Position numbers and translations under genes: made by a program. Shown here piece after piece: positions 28,805-36,933 of a stretch of 64,000 nt of DNA; the stretch's first letter is position 1; every line of letters begins with the position of its first letter. The DNA comes from an uncultured Bacteroides sp. (GTDB lineage: Bacteria; Bacteroidota; Bacteroidia; Bacteroidales; Bacteroidaceae). The notes below the pieces were generated by a model. It was given only the letters and a program-made list of their open reading frames with translations. It searched no databases and was not told the origin of the DNA. The stretch lies in assembly GCF_963678425.1 (NCBI RefSeq), contig NZ_OY782855.1, positions 372,001 through 436,000 of the forward strand. Reading direction: 5' to 3'.

Positions 28805-28878
28805 TCTTGGTCTAAAAGTTAAGAAACGTTTTGCTTGATTAAATAAATATGTTTTATAGCATATTTTAGGTTACTATT

Positions 28879-28908
28879 TTTGTGTTATAAAACATGTTAT
28901 TATCTTTG
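28879..28908 (+). promoter_or_regulatory. Well-formed promoter upstream of the hairpin at 28933
   Basis: The -33 TTTG is at 28879-28882, followed by an 18-bp gap and the -7 element TATCTTTG at 28901-28908. Transcription would start near 28915, only about 18 bp before a strong terminator hairpin. Confidence 0.65.
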
Positions 28909-28932
28909 CATCATCAAAGGATAACAAACTTT

Positions 28933-28977
28933 AAACAGAGAATACCATGAACACTTTAGTTGTGGTATTCTCTGTTT
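28933..28977 (+). terminator. Promoter-proximal terminator: attenuator or end of a short RNA
   Basis: A 15-bp stem (28933-28947 with 28963-28977; core ACAGAGAATACCA) has a 15-nt loop and runs straight into a T run. It is a textbook intrinsic terminator, but it sits between a good promoter and the gene at 29018, with no larger gene between. A small open frame (28947-29021, MNTLVVVFSVFLFRYYCLI start) begins in the stem and overlaps the next start codon as ATGA. The element may produce an RNA of about 65 nt or attenuate the next gene. Confidence 0.6.
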
Positions 28978-29017
28978 TTTTATTTAGGTATTATTGTTTA
29001 ATTAAAATTTTTAAGGT

Positions 29018-29392
29018 ATGAAACGTTTATTGGTATTAGCATTAGTAGTATTTGGTTTTGGAGCAGCAACATTTGCAGGTAATAACAGTAGCACTGGTAG
29101 TTTTATCAGCAAGATGAACAACGAAAGAACATTTGATGGAATTGCTTCTTATTTAGGTGTAAATTTTGATCAGAAAGATGCTTTGCACTATATATTCACT
29201 GAAGCAGAAAGAAGAATGGAGTTGTCAACCAGAAAAGGCATTTCAGCAGAAGATGCAGCCCAAAAAGCAATTTACTTTAATCTGGGAAATGCAAAAAGAG
29301 TGTTGTCAAACGATCAGTATGTTAAACTTGTATGTATCGTGAATCTTACTATTAACAATGAAAGAGACTATGAACTGTTCGCAGAAAAGTAA
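29018..29392 (+). CDS. Small exported protein of unknown function
   Basis: The 124-residue protein has a signal peptide at residues 1-20 (MKRLLVLALVVFGFGAATFA). The mature part is predicted to be helical and charged, with LHYIFTEAERRMELSTRKG and AIYFNLGNAKRVL; I recognise no domain. Similar small periplasmic helical proteins are frequent in Bacteroides. Its promoter region contains a complete terminator hairpin before the start codon, so expression may depend on antitermination. Confidence 0.7.
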   Translation: MKRLLVLALVVFGFGAATFAGNNSSTGSFISKMNNERTFDGIASYLGVNFDQKDALHYIFTEAERRMELSTRKGISAEDAAQKAIYFNLGNAKRVLSNDQYVKLVCIVNLTINNERDYELFAEK

Positions 29393-29485
29393 GATGAACG
29401 GATTTATATCCGACTGTAAAATTGAAAAGAAGGAGTCTAGAAACTAGTACCCCTTTTTTTTTATTTAAGATTAAGACGGATCGTC

Positions 29486-30094
29486 TTAACCTGCTATTTC
29501 TTTTAGCTGCCTGAAGTGTTTGATTACAGATAAATAATTCTGATCATTCTGGCAATCGAATTTACCCCACAGATCACCAAGAATTGCGGCTCCTCCAAAT
29601 CCAATATCTTTTATTTCCAGAATATTGTCTGCTGTAATACCTCCCAGTGCCATTACATTTTTATCGATAATGCCTTCTTTGGCAGCTGCTCTCAATTCTT
29701 CTGGCGTATATTGTGACTGATAACCCTCTTTTGAGATGCTGTCAAAAACAGGACTCATGAATACATAATCATAAAAATCCTTTTTTTGTTTCACTTCCTC
29801 TACGGAATGGCAAGAACAGCTAATGTGTCCGTCGTAATCGTGGGGCTCTTTTGTATTCCTGGCATTTAGATGAATTCCCATCAGACAGAACTCTTCCTTC
29901 ATATAGAAATGTTCGTGAGTAACAATTCTTCTGTGATATTGCTGCGGAATAAGCGTTAGCAAACGTTCCGAGTACATAGCGCAGGTTTCGGGCTTTCTAA
30001 GATGAAGTATATCCAATCCTTCCTCAAATAAAGCAGTAATAATTTTATCTTCTTCAATAAAAAAATATGGAGTAGTAACAGCAATAAGTTTCAT
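29486..30094 (-). CDS. ThiE/TenI-family protein (second thiamine phosphate synthase-like)
   Basis: About 202 residues from the ATG giving MKLIAVTTPYFF; a further ATG at 30115 would add 7. The fold is the TIM barrel of thiamine phosphate synthase: LDILHLRKPE (phosphate/HMP side), GIHLNARN, SCSCHS, YVFMSPVFDS and a C-terminal ALGGITADN. Several residues that ThiE uses for pyrophosphate binding look altered, so it may be a TenI-type thiazole tautomerase instead. It is the last gene of the thi operon, 33 bp after thiF, while a complete thiE lies near the operon start. The dual set is common in Bacteroides. Confidence 0.8.
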   Translation of the reverse strand: MKLIAVTTPYFFIEEDKIITALFEEGLDILHLRKPETCAMYSERLLTLIPQQYHRRIVTHEHFYMKEEFCLMGIHLNARNTKEPHDYDGHISCSCHSVEEVKQKKDFYDYVFMSPVFDSISKEGYQSQYTPEELRAAAKEGIIDKNVMALGGITADNILEIKDIGFGGAAILGDLWGKFDCQNDQNYLSVIKHFRQLKEIAG

Positions 30095-30148
30095 ATTCTT
30101 AAAAAATGTGCGCAAATGTAGTAATAACTACTTTACAATCGGGTACAT

Positions 30149-30838
30149 TTAGAGTGAAATTATGTTAGTTTGCATATTGCGTAGGTCGATAGTCCATAGT
30201 TTTCCGTCGAGTAAATCGCCAAATCTGCAGATAAGTTTTATCACTTCCGTAGCTTCCACGCTTCCCGTTACAGCGGGTGTTACTCCCATTACCCCTTTTG
30301 ACAGTGGCGGCATGCCCAGCATCTCTTTTTCGTCGGGAAAAAGATCACGATAGGTCTTTCCACTTTTATAATTAAAAACTGACACTTGTCCCTGCAAACC
30401 GAATATTGCCCCATAAACATACGGCTTACCAAGTTTTACACAAGTGTCGTTGATCAGATAACGGGTAGCAAAGTTATCGCATCCGTCTACTACCAAATCA
30501 TATTTGCCGATAATCTCTTCTGCATTTTCGCTGGTAAGATTAAAGGGATAGGTTTGAATATTCACCTCACTGTTTATAGCATTTAAACGCTTACGGGCAC
30601 ACTCCACTTTTACTAAGTCAAGTTCCTCTTCCGTGTAGAGCACCTGACGTTGCAGATTGGTGAGACTTACCGTATCACTGTCCATTATTCCTAACGTTCC
30701 AAGACCAGCAGCTGTTAGATAGAGGGCAATGGGAGAGCCTAATCCTCCAACACCCACTAGTAAAACCGATGCTTTTCTCAGTTTCTCCTGACCTTCTTCG
30801 CCCATTTCGTGAAGCATTGTTTGTCTGTCGTATCTCAT
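30149..30838 (-). CDS. thiF: ThiF/MoeB-like adenylyltransferase
   Basis: The 229-residue E1-like enzyme activates the C-terminal GlyGly of ThiS as an acyl-adenylate. The nucleotide-binding loop GVGGLGSP is at about residues 29-36, followed by the DSDTVSLTNLQRQ acidic/arginine motif, and DGCDNFATR near 120. The two zinc-binding CxxC pairs of E. coli ThiF/MoeB are not visible: the stretch reads YRDLFPDEKEM where CxxC would be, and the late pair is also absent. Upstream, about 575 bp of decayed tandem repeats contain copies of its own first 34 coding bases. Confidence 0.88.
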   Translation of the reverse strand: MRYDRQTMLHEMGEEGQEKLRKASVLLVGVGGLGSPIALYLTAAGLGTLGIMDSDTVSLTNLQRQVLYTEEELDLVKVECARKRLNAINSEVNIQTYPFNLTSENAEEIIGKYDLVVDGCDNFATRYLINDTCVKLGKPYVYGAIFGLQGQVSVFNYKSGKTYRDLFPDEKEMLGMPPLSKGVMGVTPAVTGSVEATEVIKLICRFGDLLDGKLWTIDLRNMQTNIISL

Positions 30839-31150
30839 TTTTATATTATTGGTTATTTATACAGCAACAAATCTCTATCTTCTCCAATATTTCGTGAAGC
30901 ATTGTTTGTCTGTCGTATCTCATAATTTATATTATTGGTTATTTATACAGCAACAAATCTCTATCTTCCTCAATATTTCGGGAAGCACGTTTAGTCTGTT
31001 GTATCTTCTTCTTGTATATTGGGCTCTTTGTAAAGCAGCAGATAATCACTCTTTCCTGGCATTCCAGGAAGCATTGCCTATCTGTCGCATCTTATTCTGA
31101 TATACTTGATTATCTATCAAATCACAGTTCTTTGATGTTCCGGAATGCCC
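30805..31150. repeat. Decaying ~86-bp tandem repeats derived from the thiF 5' end
   Basis: Copies start at TTTCGTGAAGC 30805 and 30890, TTTCGGGAAGC 30976, TTCCAGGAAGC near 31062 and a more diverged one near 31138, so the period is 85-86. The first copy is the thiF start region itself. The second keeps an ATG plus the first 11 codons (MRYDRQTMLHE) and then runs to a stop before the real gene. Similarity falls with distance from thiF. Confidence 0.85.
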
Positions 31151-31247
31151 CGGGAAACATAGTTTTTTTGTTAGAACTCATTCCTTGAACACTTGTTTGC
31201 CAATATAACAACTGCCCCCAATCTTTCCCTGAAATAGGGAAGGAAGG

Positions 31248-31413
31248 GCTTAGTTTATTATATTCAGTTATTAGAAACCAAAACTTCGACAACTCAGTCG
31301 TACCAAAAACATCGTTCAGTTTATTACATTTAGTTATCAGCACTAGCATGTTCGGTCATTGAAGCAATCCTGAATATGGCTTAGTTTATTATATCCAACT
31401 ATCAGGACCTGAA
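31248..31413. repeat. Short degenerate repeats next to thiH
   Basis: The segment CTTAGTTTATTATAT or its variant occurs near 31248, 31316 and 31380 (spacing about 65 bp), each followed by an AGTTATCAG-like sequence. It may be a further diverged part of the same tandem array that begins at thiF. Confidence 0.5.
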
Positions 31414-32526
31414 TTATCTGTCAAATGCCTGATCCCAGTCTTTCCAGACCGGTTCTCGTCCAATTTGCTTCAGATCCTTTTCTACCTGTACGGCTGTGCG
31501 GTTATCGTTAATGGCAAACTGTTCCAAAGCTTGCGGATAACTGTAGTAACCTCCCGGTTCAGTCTTACTTTCGGCACTCATTGTAGTTACACCAAGGGTT
31601 GCCATATTATTGCGCATTTCTGCACTCTCGCGAGTCGAGTAGGAGATGTCTACATCATGATCGAAGATACGGAAAGCAAAAGTAAGCTGAGCCAGTTCCC
31701 GGTCGCTCATTACTACATTGGGCTGAAAATGCCCCTCGGACGGACGCATACGTGGGAAGTTTACACTGTACTTTGTCTTCCAGTAATTTTTTTGCAGATA
31801 CCGTAAGTGATGCGCCATCATAGTAACGTCTGTGCGCCATTCCTCAAGACCAATCAATGCGCCCATACCAATTTTGTGTACACCGGCTTGCCCCATTCGG
31901 TCAAAGGCCTCTACCCGCCATTCGAATTTCGATTTCATCCCTTTCGGATGGTAGATGTTGTAATTCGCTTTGTTGTAAGTCTCCTGAAAGCAGATAACAC
32001 CGTTGAGGCCCGAATGCGTTAAGCGTTCATACTCTTCCGCTTTGAGTGGCATCACTTCTATCTGCAGATTTGAGAAATAAGGTTTGGCAAGCTGAAGAGC
32101 CCTTTCTATATACGGAACTCCTGCGGCTGCCGGATTTTCTCCCGTTACCAGCAGAAGATTCTCAAACGGTGCCAGTTTCTTGATAGCTTTATACTCGTTT
32201 ACAATTTCCTCTTCCGTGAGAATGACACGAGCAATGGGATTATTGTGCTGGAATCCGCAGTAGATGCAGTGGTTGGTGCATGAGTTGGTTATGTAGAGTG
32301 GCACAAACATGGATATGGTTTTGCCAAAACGCTGTAAGGTATACTGGCGGCTCAACTGGGCCATCACCTCTAAGTAAGGCTCGGCGGCAGGAGAGATCAG
32401 TGCCATGAAATCATTTACATCCAAGTGTTCTTTGCTAAGCGCACGTTCTACATCGGCGGATGTCTTGGAATAAATGGCTCTTGTAGAGTCTTCCCATGAA
32501 ATCTTTGCTAATTCATTTGAAAACAT
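31414..32526 (-). CDS. thiH: 2-iminoacetate synthase ThiH
   Basis: This 370-residue radical-SAM enzyme cleaves tyrosine to dehydroglycine, which supplies the C2-N3 unit of the thiazole. The cluster ligands CTNHCIYC are at residues 83-90 (C83, C87, C90). A BATS-type C-terminal domain follows (TMSAESKTEPGGY near 318). The length is typical. It is fifth in the thi operon; a ThiO-type oxidase would replace it in aerobes, so ThiH fits an anaerobe. A 72-bp palindromic element separates it from thiC and repeats fill the gap to thiF. Confidence 0.95.
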   Translation of the reverse strand: MFSNELAKISWEDSTRAIYSKTSADVERALSKEHLDVNDFMALISPAAEPYLEVMAQLSRQYTLQRFGKTISMFVPLYITNSCTNHCIYCGFQHNNPIARVILTEEEIVNEYKAIKKLAPFENLLLVTGENPAAAGVPYIERALQLAKPYFSNLQIEVMPLKAEEYERLTHSGLNGVICFQETYNKANYNIYHPKGMKSKFEWRVEAFDRMGQAGVHKIGMGALIGLEEWRTDVTMMAHHLRYLQKNYWKTKYSVNFPRMRPSEGHFQPNVVMSDRELAQLTFAFRIFDHDVDISYSTRESAEMRNNMATLGVTTMSAESKTEPGGYYSYPQALEQFAINDNRTAVQVEKDLKQIGREPVWKDWDQAFDR

Positions 32527-32549
32527 TTTCTTTTATATTTTTTGTAGCC

Positions 32550-32621
32550 TGTACAAAAGAATGCAATCTTTTGTACAGAAGAATTAATTGTTTTGTACAG
32601 AAGAAAACAATCTTTTGTACA
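32550..32621. repeat. 72-bp TGTACA palindromic element, copy 2 (thiC-thiH gap)
   Basis: This has the same length and design as the element at 15767-15838: 28-bp arms (32550-32577 and 32594-32621), each bounded by TGTACA, around an ATTAATT-containing loop. The arms here differ at about five positions, so this copy is more decayed. As it lies inside an operon it could form an RNA hairpin that protects or terminates the transcript. Confidence 0.85.
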
Positions 32622-32648
32622 AGATATTTTTAATCATTCCTGAATGAA

Positions 32649-34343
32649 TTATTTTGCACAATCATTCAGGTCGTGAGACAGGCGCATGGCGCAGAAGTTT
32701 GGACCGCACATGGTGCAATATTCACCATCTTCGTGGGCACCCACCTTGAAATATTCCAATGCACGCTCCGGATCTAGCGAAAGATTGAACTGATCTTTCC
32801 AGCGGAAGTCGTATCGGGCTTTACTCAATGCATTATCACGAACCTCTGCTCCGGGATGACCTTTGGCCAGATCGGCGGCATGTGCAGCAATCTTGTAGGT
32901 AATCACCCCAACGCGTACGTCTTCCTTGTTGGGCAATCCAAGATGCTCCTTGGGCGTAACGTAACAAAGCATTGCTGTACCTAGCCAGGCAATCTGTGCT
33001 CCGCCAATGGCACTGGTTATATGGTCGTACCCGGGAGCAATATCCGTTGTTAACGGGCCAAGCGTGTAGAATGGTGCGTCGTGACAAGCAGAAATCTGTC
33101 TGTCCATATTCTCTTTGATTTTGTGCATAGGTACGTGTCCCGGACCTTCAATAAAGGCTTGTACGTTGTACTTCCAGGCACGCTGTACCAGTTCTCCCAA
33201 TGTATCCAACTCGGCAAACTGAGCCTCATCGTTGGCATCGTGAATGCTTCCCGGACGGAGTCCGTCGCCCAGAGAAACTGCCACGTCATACTGTGCAAGA
33301 AGCTCGCAGATATCATCGAAATGATCGTAAAGAAAGCTCTCCTGATTGTGAACGAGGCACCATTTAGACATGATGGAACCACCGCGGGATACGATTCCCG
33401 TGAGACGTTTCTGAGCCAGATGCACATTGTGAAGCCGGATACCTGCATGGATAGTAAAGTAATCTACCCCTTGCTCGCATTGCTCAATCAGCGTGTCCTT
33501 GTAAATCTCCCAAGTAAGGTTTTCCACCTTGCCATCTACCTTCTCCAATGCCTGATAAATAGGCACAGTACCCACAGGAACCGGACAGTTGCGGATAATC
33601 CATTCGCGGGTTTCGTGAATGTTTGCTCCGGTAGATAGATCCATCAACGTATCTCCGCCCCAGCGACAAGACCATACAGCCTTTTCCACTTCCTCTTCAA
33701 TGCCCGAAGATGTGGCAGAGTTTCCAATATTTGTGTTGATCTTTACCATAAAATTGCGCCCTATAATCATAGGCTCAGCCTCAGGATGGTTAATGTTTGC
33801 AGGGAGAACGGCACGTCCTTCGGCTATTTCCTGACGAACAAACTCAGGCGTGATGTGCGATTCTATACCCGATTCTGCATTATTCTGATTCTCACGGATA
33901 GCTACGTACTCCATTTCGGGAGTAATGATGCCTTGTTTGGCATAATACATCTGAGAAACCTGCTTTCCGGCCTTTGCCCTGTAAGGCAATGCAATATGCT
34001 CGAACCGCAAAGCATCCAGACTCTTGTCCGCACGGCGCATACGTCCGTATTCTGAACTGATATCTGACAATAATTCAGCATCATCGCGCTCTTTAATCCA
34101 CGCTTCCCGCAAACGAGGCAAGCCTTTTCTCAAATCTATAGGCACGGAAAGATCGGTAAACGGGCCACTGGTGTCGTAAATCACCACGTCGTCATTCTTA
34201 TGAAACACCCGCTCGCCGTTAACCACCTTCACAGTATCGGTCAGTTTTACTTTGCGCATGGCAACTTTGATAGGATGAATTACACCATCTACGTATATTT
34301 TTTCGGAATTAGGGAAAGGAGTTCTTGTTATTTCACTTTTCAT
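32649..34343 (-). CDS. thiC: Phosphomethylpyrimidine synthase ThiC
   Basis: This radical-SAM enzyme converts aminoimidazole ribotide into HMP-phosphate, the pyrimidine half of thiamine. It has about 564 residues from the ATG giving MKSEITRTPFPNSEKIY; an ATG 27 bp upstream would overlap the thiG stop. The unusual C-terminal cluster motif CTMCGPNFC lies about 20 residues from the end. Internal conserved blocks include GGDTLMDLSTG, TIHAGIR, SRGGSI and EGPGHVPMH. It is full length, fourth in the operon, and controlled by the TPP riboswitch ahead of thiS. Confidence 0.97.
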   Translation of the reverse strand: MKSEITRTPFPNSEKIYVDGVIHPIKVAMRKVKLTDTVKVVNGERVFHKNDDVVIYDTSGPFTDLSVPIDLRKGLPRLREAWIKERDDAELLSDISSEYGRMRRADKSLDALRFEHIALPYRAKAGKQVSQMYYAKQGIITPEMEYVAIRENQNNAESGIESHITPEFVRQEIAEGRAVLPANINHPEAEPMIIGRNFMVKINTNIGNSATSSGIEEEVEKAVWSCRWGGDTLMDLSTGANIHETREWIIRNCPVPVGTVPIYQALEKVDGKVENLTWEIYKDTLIEQCEQGVDYFTIHAGIRLHNVHLAQKRLTGIVSRGGSIMSKWCLVHNQESFLYDHFDDICELLAQYDVAVSLGDGLRPGSIHDANDEAQFAELDTLGELVQRAWKYNVQAFIEGPGHVPMHKIKENMDRQISACHDAPFYTLGPLTTDIAPGYDHITSAIGGAQIAWLGTAMLCYVTPKEHLGLPNKEDVRVGVITYKIAAHAADLAKGHPGAEVRDNALSKARYDFRWKDQFNLSLDPERALEYFKVGAHEDGEYCTMCGPNFCAMRLSHDLNDCAK

Positions 34344-34362
34344 AATTGGGAATCTTGCGTTA

Positions 34363-35133
34363 TTATACATTTAAAAAGCTGGTTAGCGGACTACTTGCTT
34401 GGGCTATGATGCCCGTTGCAGCCAGTTGCGCTTCAAAAGCCATTCGTCCGGCTTCTACTGCAAGCTTGAATGCCTTGGCCATCTCCACCGGATTTCCGGC
34501 CACGGCTATAGCTGTATTTACAAGCACTGCCGAAGCACCCATTTCCATAGCCTCAGCCGCATGACTAGGAGCGCCAATACCTGCATCAACTACTATAGGA
34601 ATTCCAGCTTGTTCTATAATAATGCGGATAAAGTCCTTTGTCTGCAACCCTTTATTGGTACCTATCGGAGCCCCCAATGGCATAACCGTAGCAGCGCCCG
34701 CCTCTTCAAGTTGCTTGCAAAGCACTGGGTCTGCCTGACAATAAGGTAACACCACAAAGCCTAGCTTTACAAGCTCTTCGGTAGCCTTAAGTGTTTCCAC
34801 AGAATCGGGCAATAAATAACGTGGATCAGGATGAATTTCCAGCTTCAGCCAGTTTGTACCGAATGCCTCACGTGCCATCTGAGCGGCGAATACTGCTTCC
34901 TCTGCATTTCTAACGCCCGATGTATTTGGCAATAGCTGAATATTAGGGTGCTTTATGTGCTTCAACATATCGTCTTCCTGATTATCCAGATCAATGCGTT
35001 TCATGGCAACTGTTACCATTTCACTGCCCGAAGCCAGGATAGCCTCTTCCATTATCTGGTTAGAATTGAATTTTCCTGTACCCAGAAACAGGCGGGAACT
35101 GAATTCTCTTCCTGCAATTATTAATTTTTCCAT
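34363..35133 (-). CDS. thiG: Thiazole synthase ThiG
   Basis: The 256-residue TIM-barrel enzyme joins DXP, dehydroglycine and ThiS-thiocarboxylate to form the thiazole phosphate. It has the expected blocks FSSRLFLGTGKF at the start, the Schiff-base lysine region (VTVAMKRID), MPLGAPIGTNKG near 175-186 and VDAGIGAPSHAAEAMEMGA near 207-225. It precedes thiC by 19 bp and follows thiE by about 120 bp in one operon. Confidence 0.96.
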   Translation of the reverse strand: MEKLIIAGREFSSRLFLGTGKFNSNQIMEEAILASGSEMVTVAMKRIDLDNQEDDMLKHIKHPNIQLLPNTSGVRNAEEAVFAAQMAREAFGTNWLKLEIHPDPRYLLPDSVETLKATEELVKLGFVVLPYCQADPVLCKQLEEAGAATVMPLGAPIGTNKGLQTKDFIRIIIEQAGIPIVVDAGIGAPSHAAEAMEMGASAVLVNTAIAVAGNPVEMAKAFKLAVEAGRMAFEAQLAATGIIAQASSPLTSFLNV

Positions 35134-35254
35134 TTTCTTCTCTTTTAATTGTTCTTGTTTTGTTTGAAGTATATAGATAGCTTATTGGGCTTTATCCATA
35201 AACTATTTTATGTGGTGGTTTATAATTGATCGATTATCAATAGATTGGGTGTAC

Positions 35255-35908
35255 CTATTTAGTTGAAATATACTTTAATTCGTTGTTGATTTTATTAATA
35301 ATCCAACGAGTCTCGTCCACGGGACTGCTTGCTTTAAGAATAGAACCCGAAAGAGCAATGCCGGATACACCTGTTCGCATCACATCTTTAATATCATCAA
35401 GCGTAATTCCGCCGATGGCCACCACGGGAACACTAATTTCTTTTGCTTTCATTTGGGTAAGTATCTCCTTGTACCCTTGTAGTCCCAGCACCGGACTCAG
35501 GTTCTTTTTTGTAGTAGTGTACCTGAACGGTCCCATGCCAATATAATTCACACCAGAGCGTACGTGCATACATACATCATCAAACGTATTGGCTGTTCCG
35601 CCAATAATGAAGTCTTTTCCAAGGAAGCATCTGGCTTCAGCCACCGGCATATCATTCTTTCCCAGATGTACCCCGTCGGCTCCGAGTTTCTTTACCAGTT
35701 CCACATGATCGTCAATAATGAAAGTAGCCCCGTATTCCCTGCACAATTGCTGAACACGGACAGCTTCTGCCTCTACAACCTCTTTGGGTGCATCTTTCAT
35801 CCGTAACTGAATCCATCGGCAACCGCCTTCAAGAGCTAACCGTGCAGAATCAAAATAAGAATATTGCTTGGTAAAATGAGTGATAAATTGAAGATTCATA
35901 GTGTTCAT
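35255..35908 (-). CDS. thiE: Thiamine phosphate synthase ThiE
   Basis: The 217-residue TIM barrel couples HMP-PP with thiazole phosphate to give thiamine monophosphate. Visible motifs are WIQLRMKDAP (residues about 32-41), FIIDDHVEL, GVHLGKNDMP (about 78-87), IGGTANTFDD, GMGPFRYTTTK and AIGGITLDD. The start overlaps the thiS stop by 4 bp; an ATG three codons in is also possible. Compared with the TenI-like copy at the operon end, this one keeps the standard ThiE residues, so it is the likely synthase. Confidence 0.94.
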   Translation of the reverse strand: MNTMNLQFITHFTKQYSYFDSARLALEGGCRWIQLRMKDAPKEVVEAEAVRVQQLCREYGATFIIDDHVELVKKLGADGVHLGKNDMPVAEARCFLGKDFIIGGTANTFDDVCMHVRSGVNYIGMGPFRYTTTKKNLSPVLGLQGYKEILTQMKAKEISVPVVAIGGITLDDIKDVMRTGVSGIALSGSILKASSPVDETRWIINKINNELKYISTK

Positions 35909-36105
35909 CCTCCGCAGGCAGCTTTAATAATCACTATCTGATCATTTTCCTGCAGAATAAACCGATCCCACTCAGTGCGGGGAACCATCTTGTTGTTCAC
36001 GGCAATTGCCACACCCGCTGCGGGGAGCTCCATTGATAAAGCTAATTGTTGGATTGAAGACTGCGGTTGAAGCTCTGTCTCCTTGTTGTTTACTTGAACT
36101 TTCAT
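35905..36105 (-). CDS. thiS: Sulfur carrier protein ThiS
   Basis: The 66-residue ubiquitin-like protein ends in GlyGly (KAACGG), which ThiF adenylates and which then carries the sulfur used by ThiG. I chose the ATG at 36105 (MKVQVNNKETEL) because it gives the normal ThiS length; the longer open frame upstream runs through the TPP riboswitch. It is the first gene of the operon and overlaps thiE by 4 bp. Confidence 0.95.
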   Translation of the reverse strand: MKVQVNNKETELQPQSSIQQLALSMELPAAGVAIAVNNKMVPRTEWDRFILQENDQIVIIKAACGG

Positions 36106-36182
36106 ATTTACATTTTTAAGTAGGAATAAGTAAATGTGTAAATACAAAAGTGTGCGACCGAAGCCTAAAAGAAGTACGAATA

Positions 36183-36260
36183 ACAATCCCTCCGGCAGTA
36201 CTAACTGCGTCAGGTTCATAGGGTATAATCTCAGCCCTCTATGGGGCACCCCTTTGTCTT
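36183..36260 (-). promoter_or_regulatory. TPP riboswitch (thi-box)
   Basis: Read on the minus strand, the RNA has GGGGTGCCCC, then GGGCTGAGATTATACCC, GAACCTGA and a closing CCGGAGGGAT segment, which are the conserved pyrimidine and pyrophosphate sensor parts of the TPP aptamer. It lies about 78 bp upstream of the thiS ATG and should turn the operon off when thiamine pyrophosphate is plentiful. Confidence 0.95.
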
Positions 36261-36438
36261 TACGGCTGCAAAGTAACTAAAAAAAGAATGAATAATCCAA
36301 CTGTTTTGACTAATTTTTATTTTAAGATTGCGCTGAATTTGTGATAATCTAAAAATAAATAGATTACTTTTGCGGGAAATTGATAACGGATCTTATTAAT
36401 TATTATCAGTCTATAATCAATCAAATATTATCGGTTTT

Positions 36439-36921
36439 ATGGTAATCAGAAACATAAAGGAAGAAGACGATGAGGCTTTGGCTTCAATCATTCGCAGAAC
36501 ATTGGAAGAATTTGGAGCCAATCATCCGGGAACAGTCTATTTTGATGAGGCTATCAACCATTTGAGCAAAATGTTTCAAATAGAAAGAAGCACTTACTTT
36601 GTAGTCTTCGATGAGGAAAATAATAAAATACTTGGTGGTGGAGGTATTTATCCTACCGAAGGATTGCCTTCTGATACAGCAGAACTGGTAAAACTATATC
36701 TGCTTCCTGAAACAAGAGGGAAAGGGATTGGTAAATCACTAATTAATAAATGTTTAAGTTTTGCAAAGCAAGCCGGTTACTCTAAAGTCTATCTGGAAAG
36801 TATGGATGAACTAAGCGGGGCAGTTGGCTTGTATGAAAGATTGGGATTTTCATACCTCGATGCTCCCATGGGAAACACCGGCCATTGTTATTGTGGAATA
36901 TGGATGATGAAAGAAATTTAA
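36439..36921 (+). CDS. GNAT-family N-acetyltransferase
   Basis: The 160-residue protein is one GNAT domain. The acetyl-CoA loop is LLPETRGKGIGKSLINKC at about residues 91-108, preceded by the ELVKLYL strand and followed by YLESMDELSGAVGLYERLGF near 117-136. The substrate is unknown. It ends 12 bp before the thiD start codon and is probably co-transcribed with it, but that says little about its own function. It lies divergently from the riboswitch-controlled thi operon. Confidence 0.9.
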   Translation: MVIRNIKEEDDEALASIIRRTLEEFGANHPGTVYFDEAINHLSKMFQIERSTYFVVFDEENNKILGGGGIYPTEGLPSDTAELVKLYLLPETRGKGIGKSLINKCLSFAKQAGYSKVYLESMDELSGAVGLYERLGFSYLDAPMGNTGHCYCGIWMMKEI

Positions 36922-36933
36922 ACCTCAAAGGCG

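Noticed and set aside
34346..34749. Plus-strand frames overlapping thiG and thiC
   Set aside because: They are shadows of the well-supported minus-strand thiamine genes.
35905..36249. A 114-residue version of ThiS starting at 36249
   Set aside because: The extra N-terminus is a translation of the TPP riboswitch; the ATG at 36105 gives the normal ThiS length.
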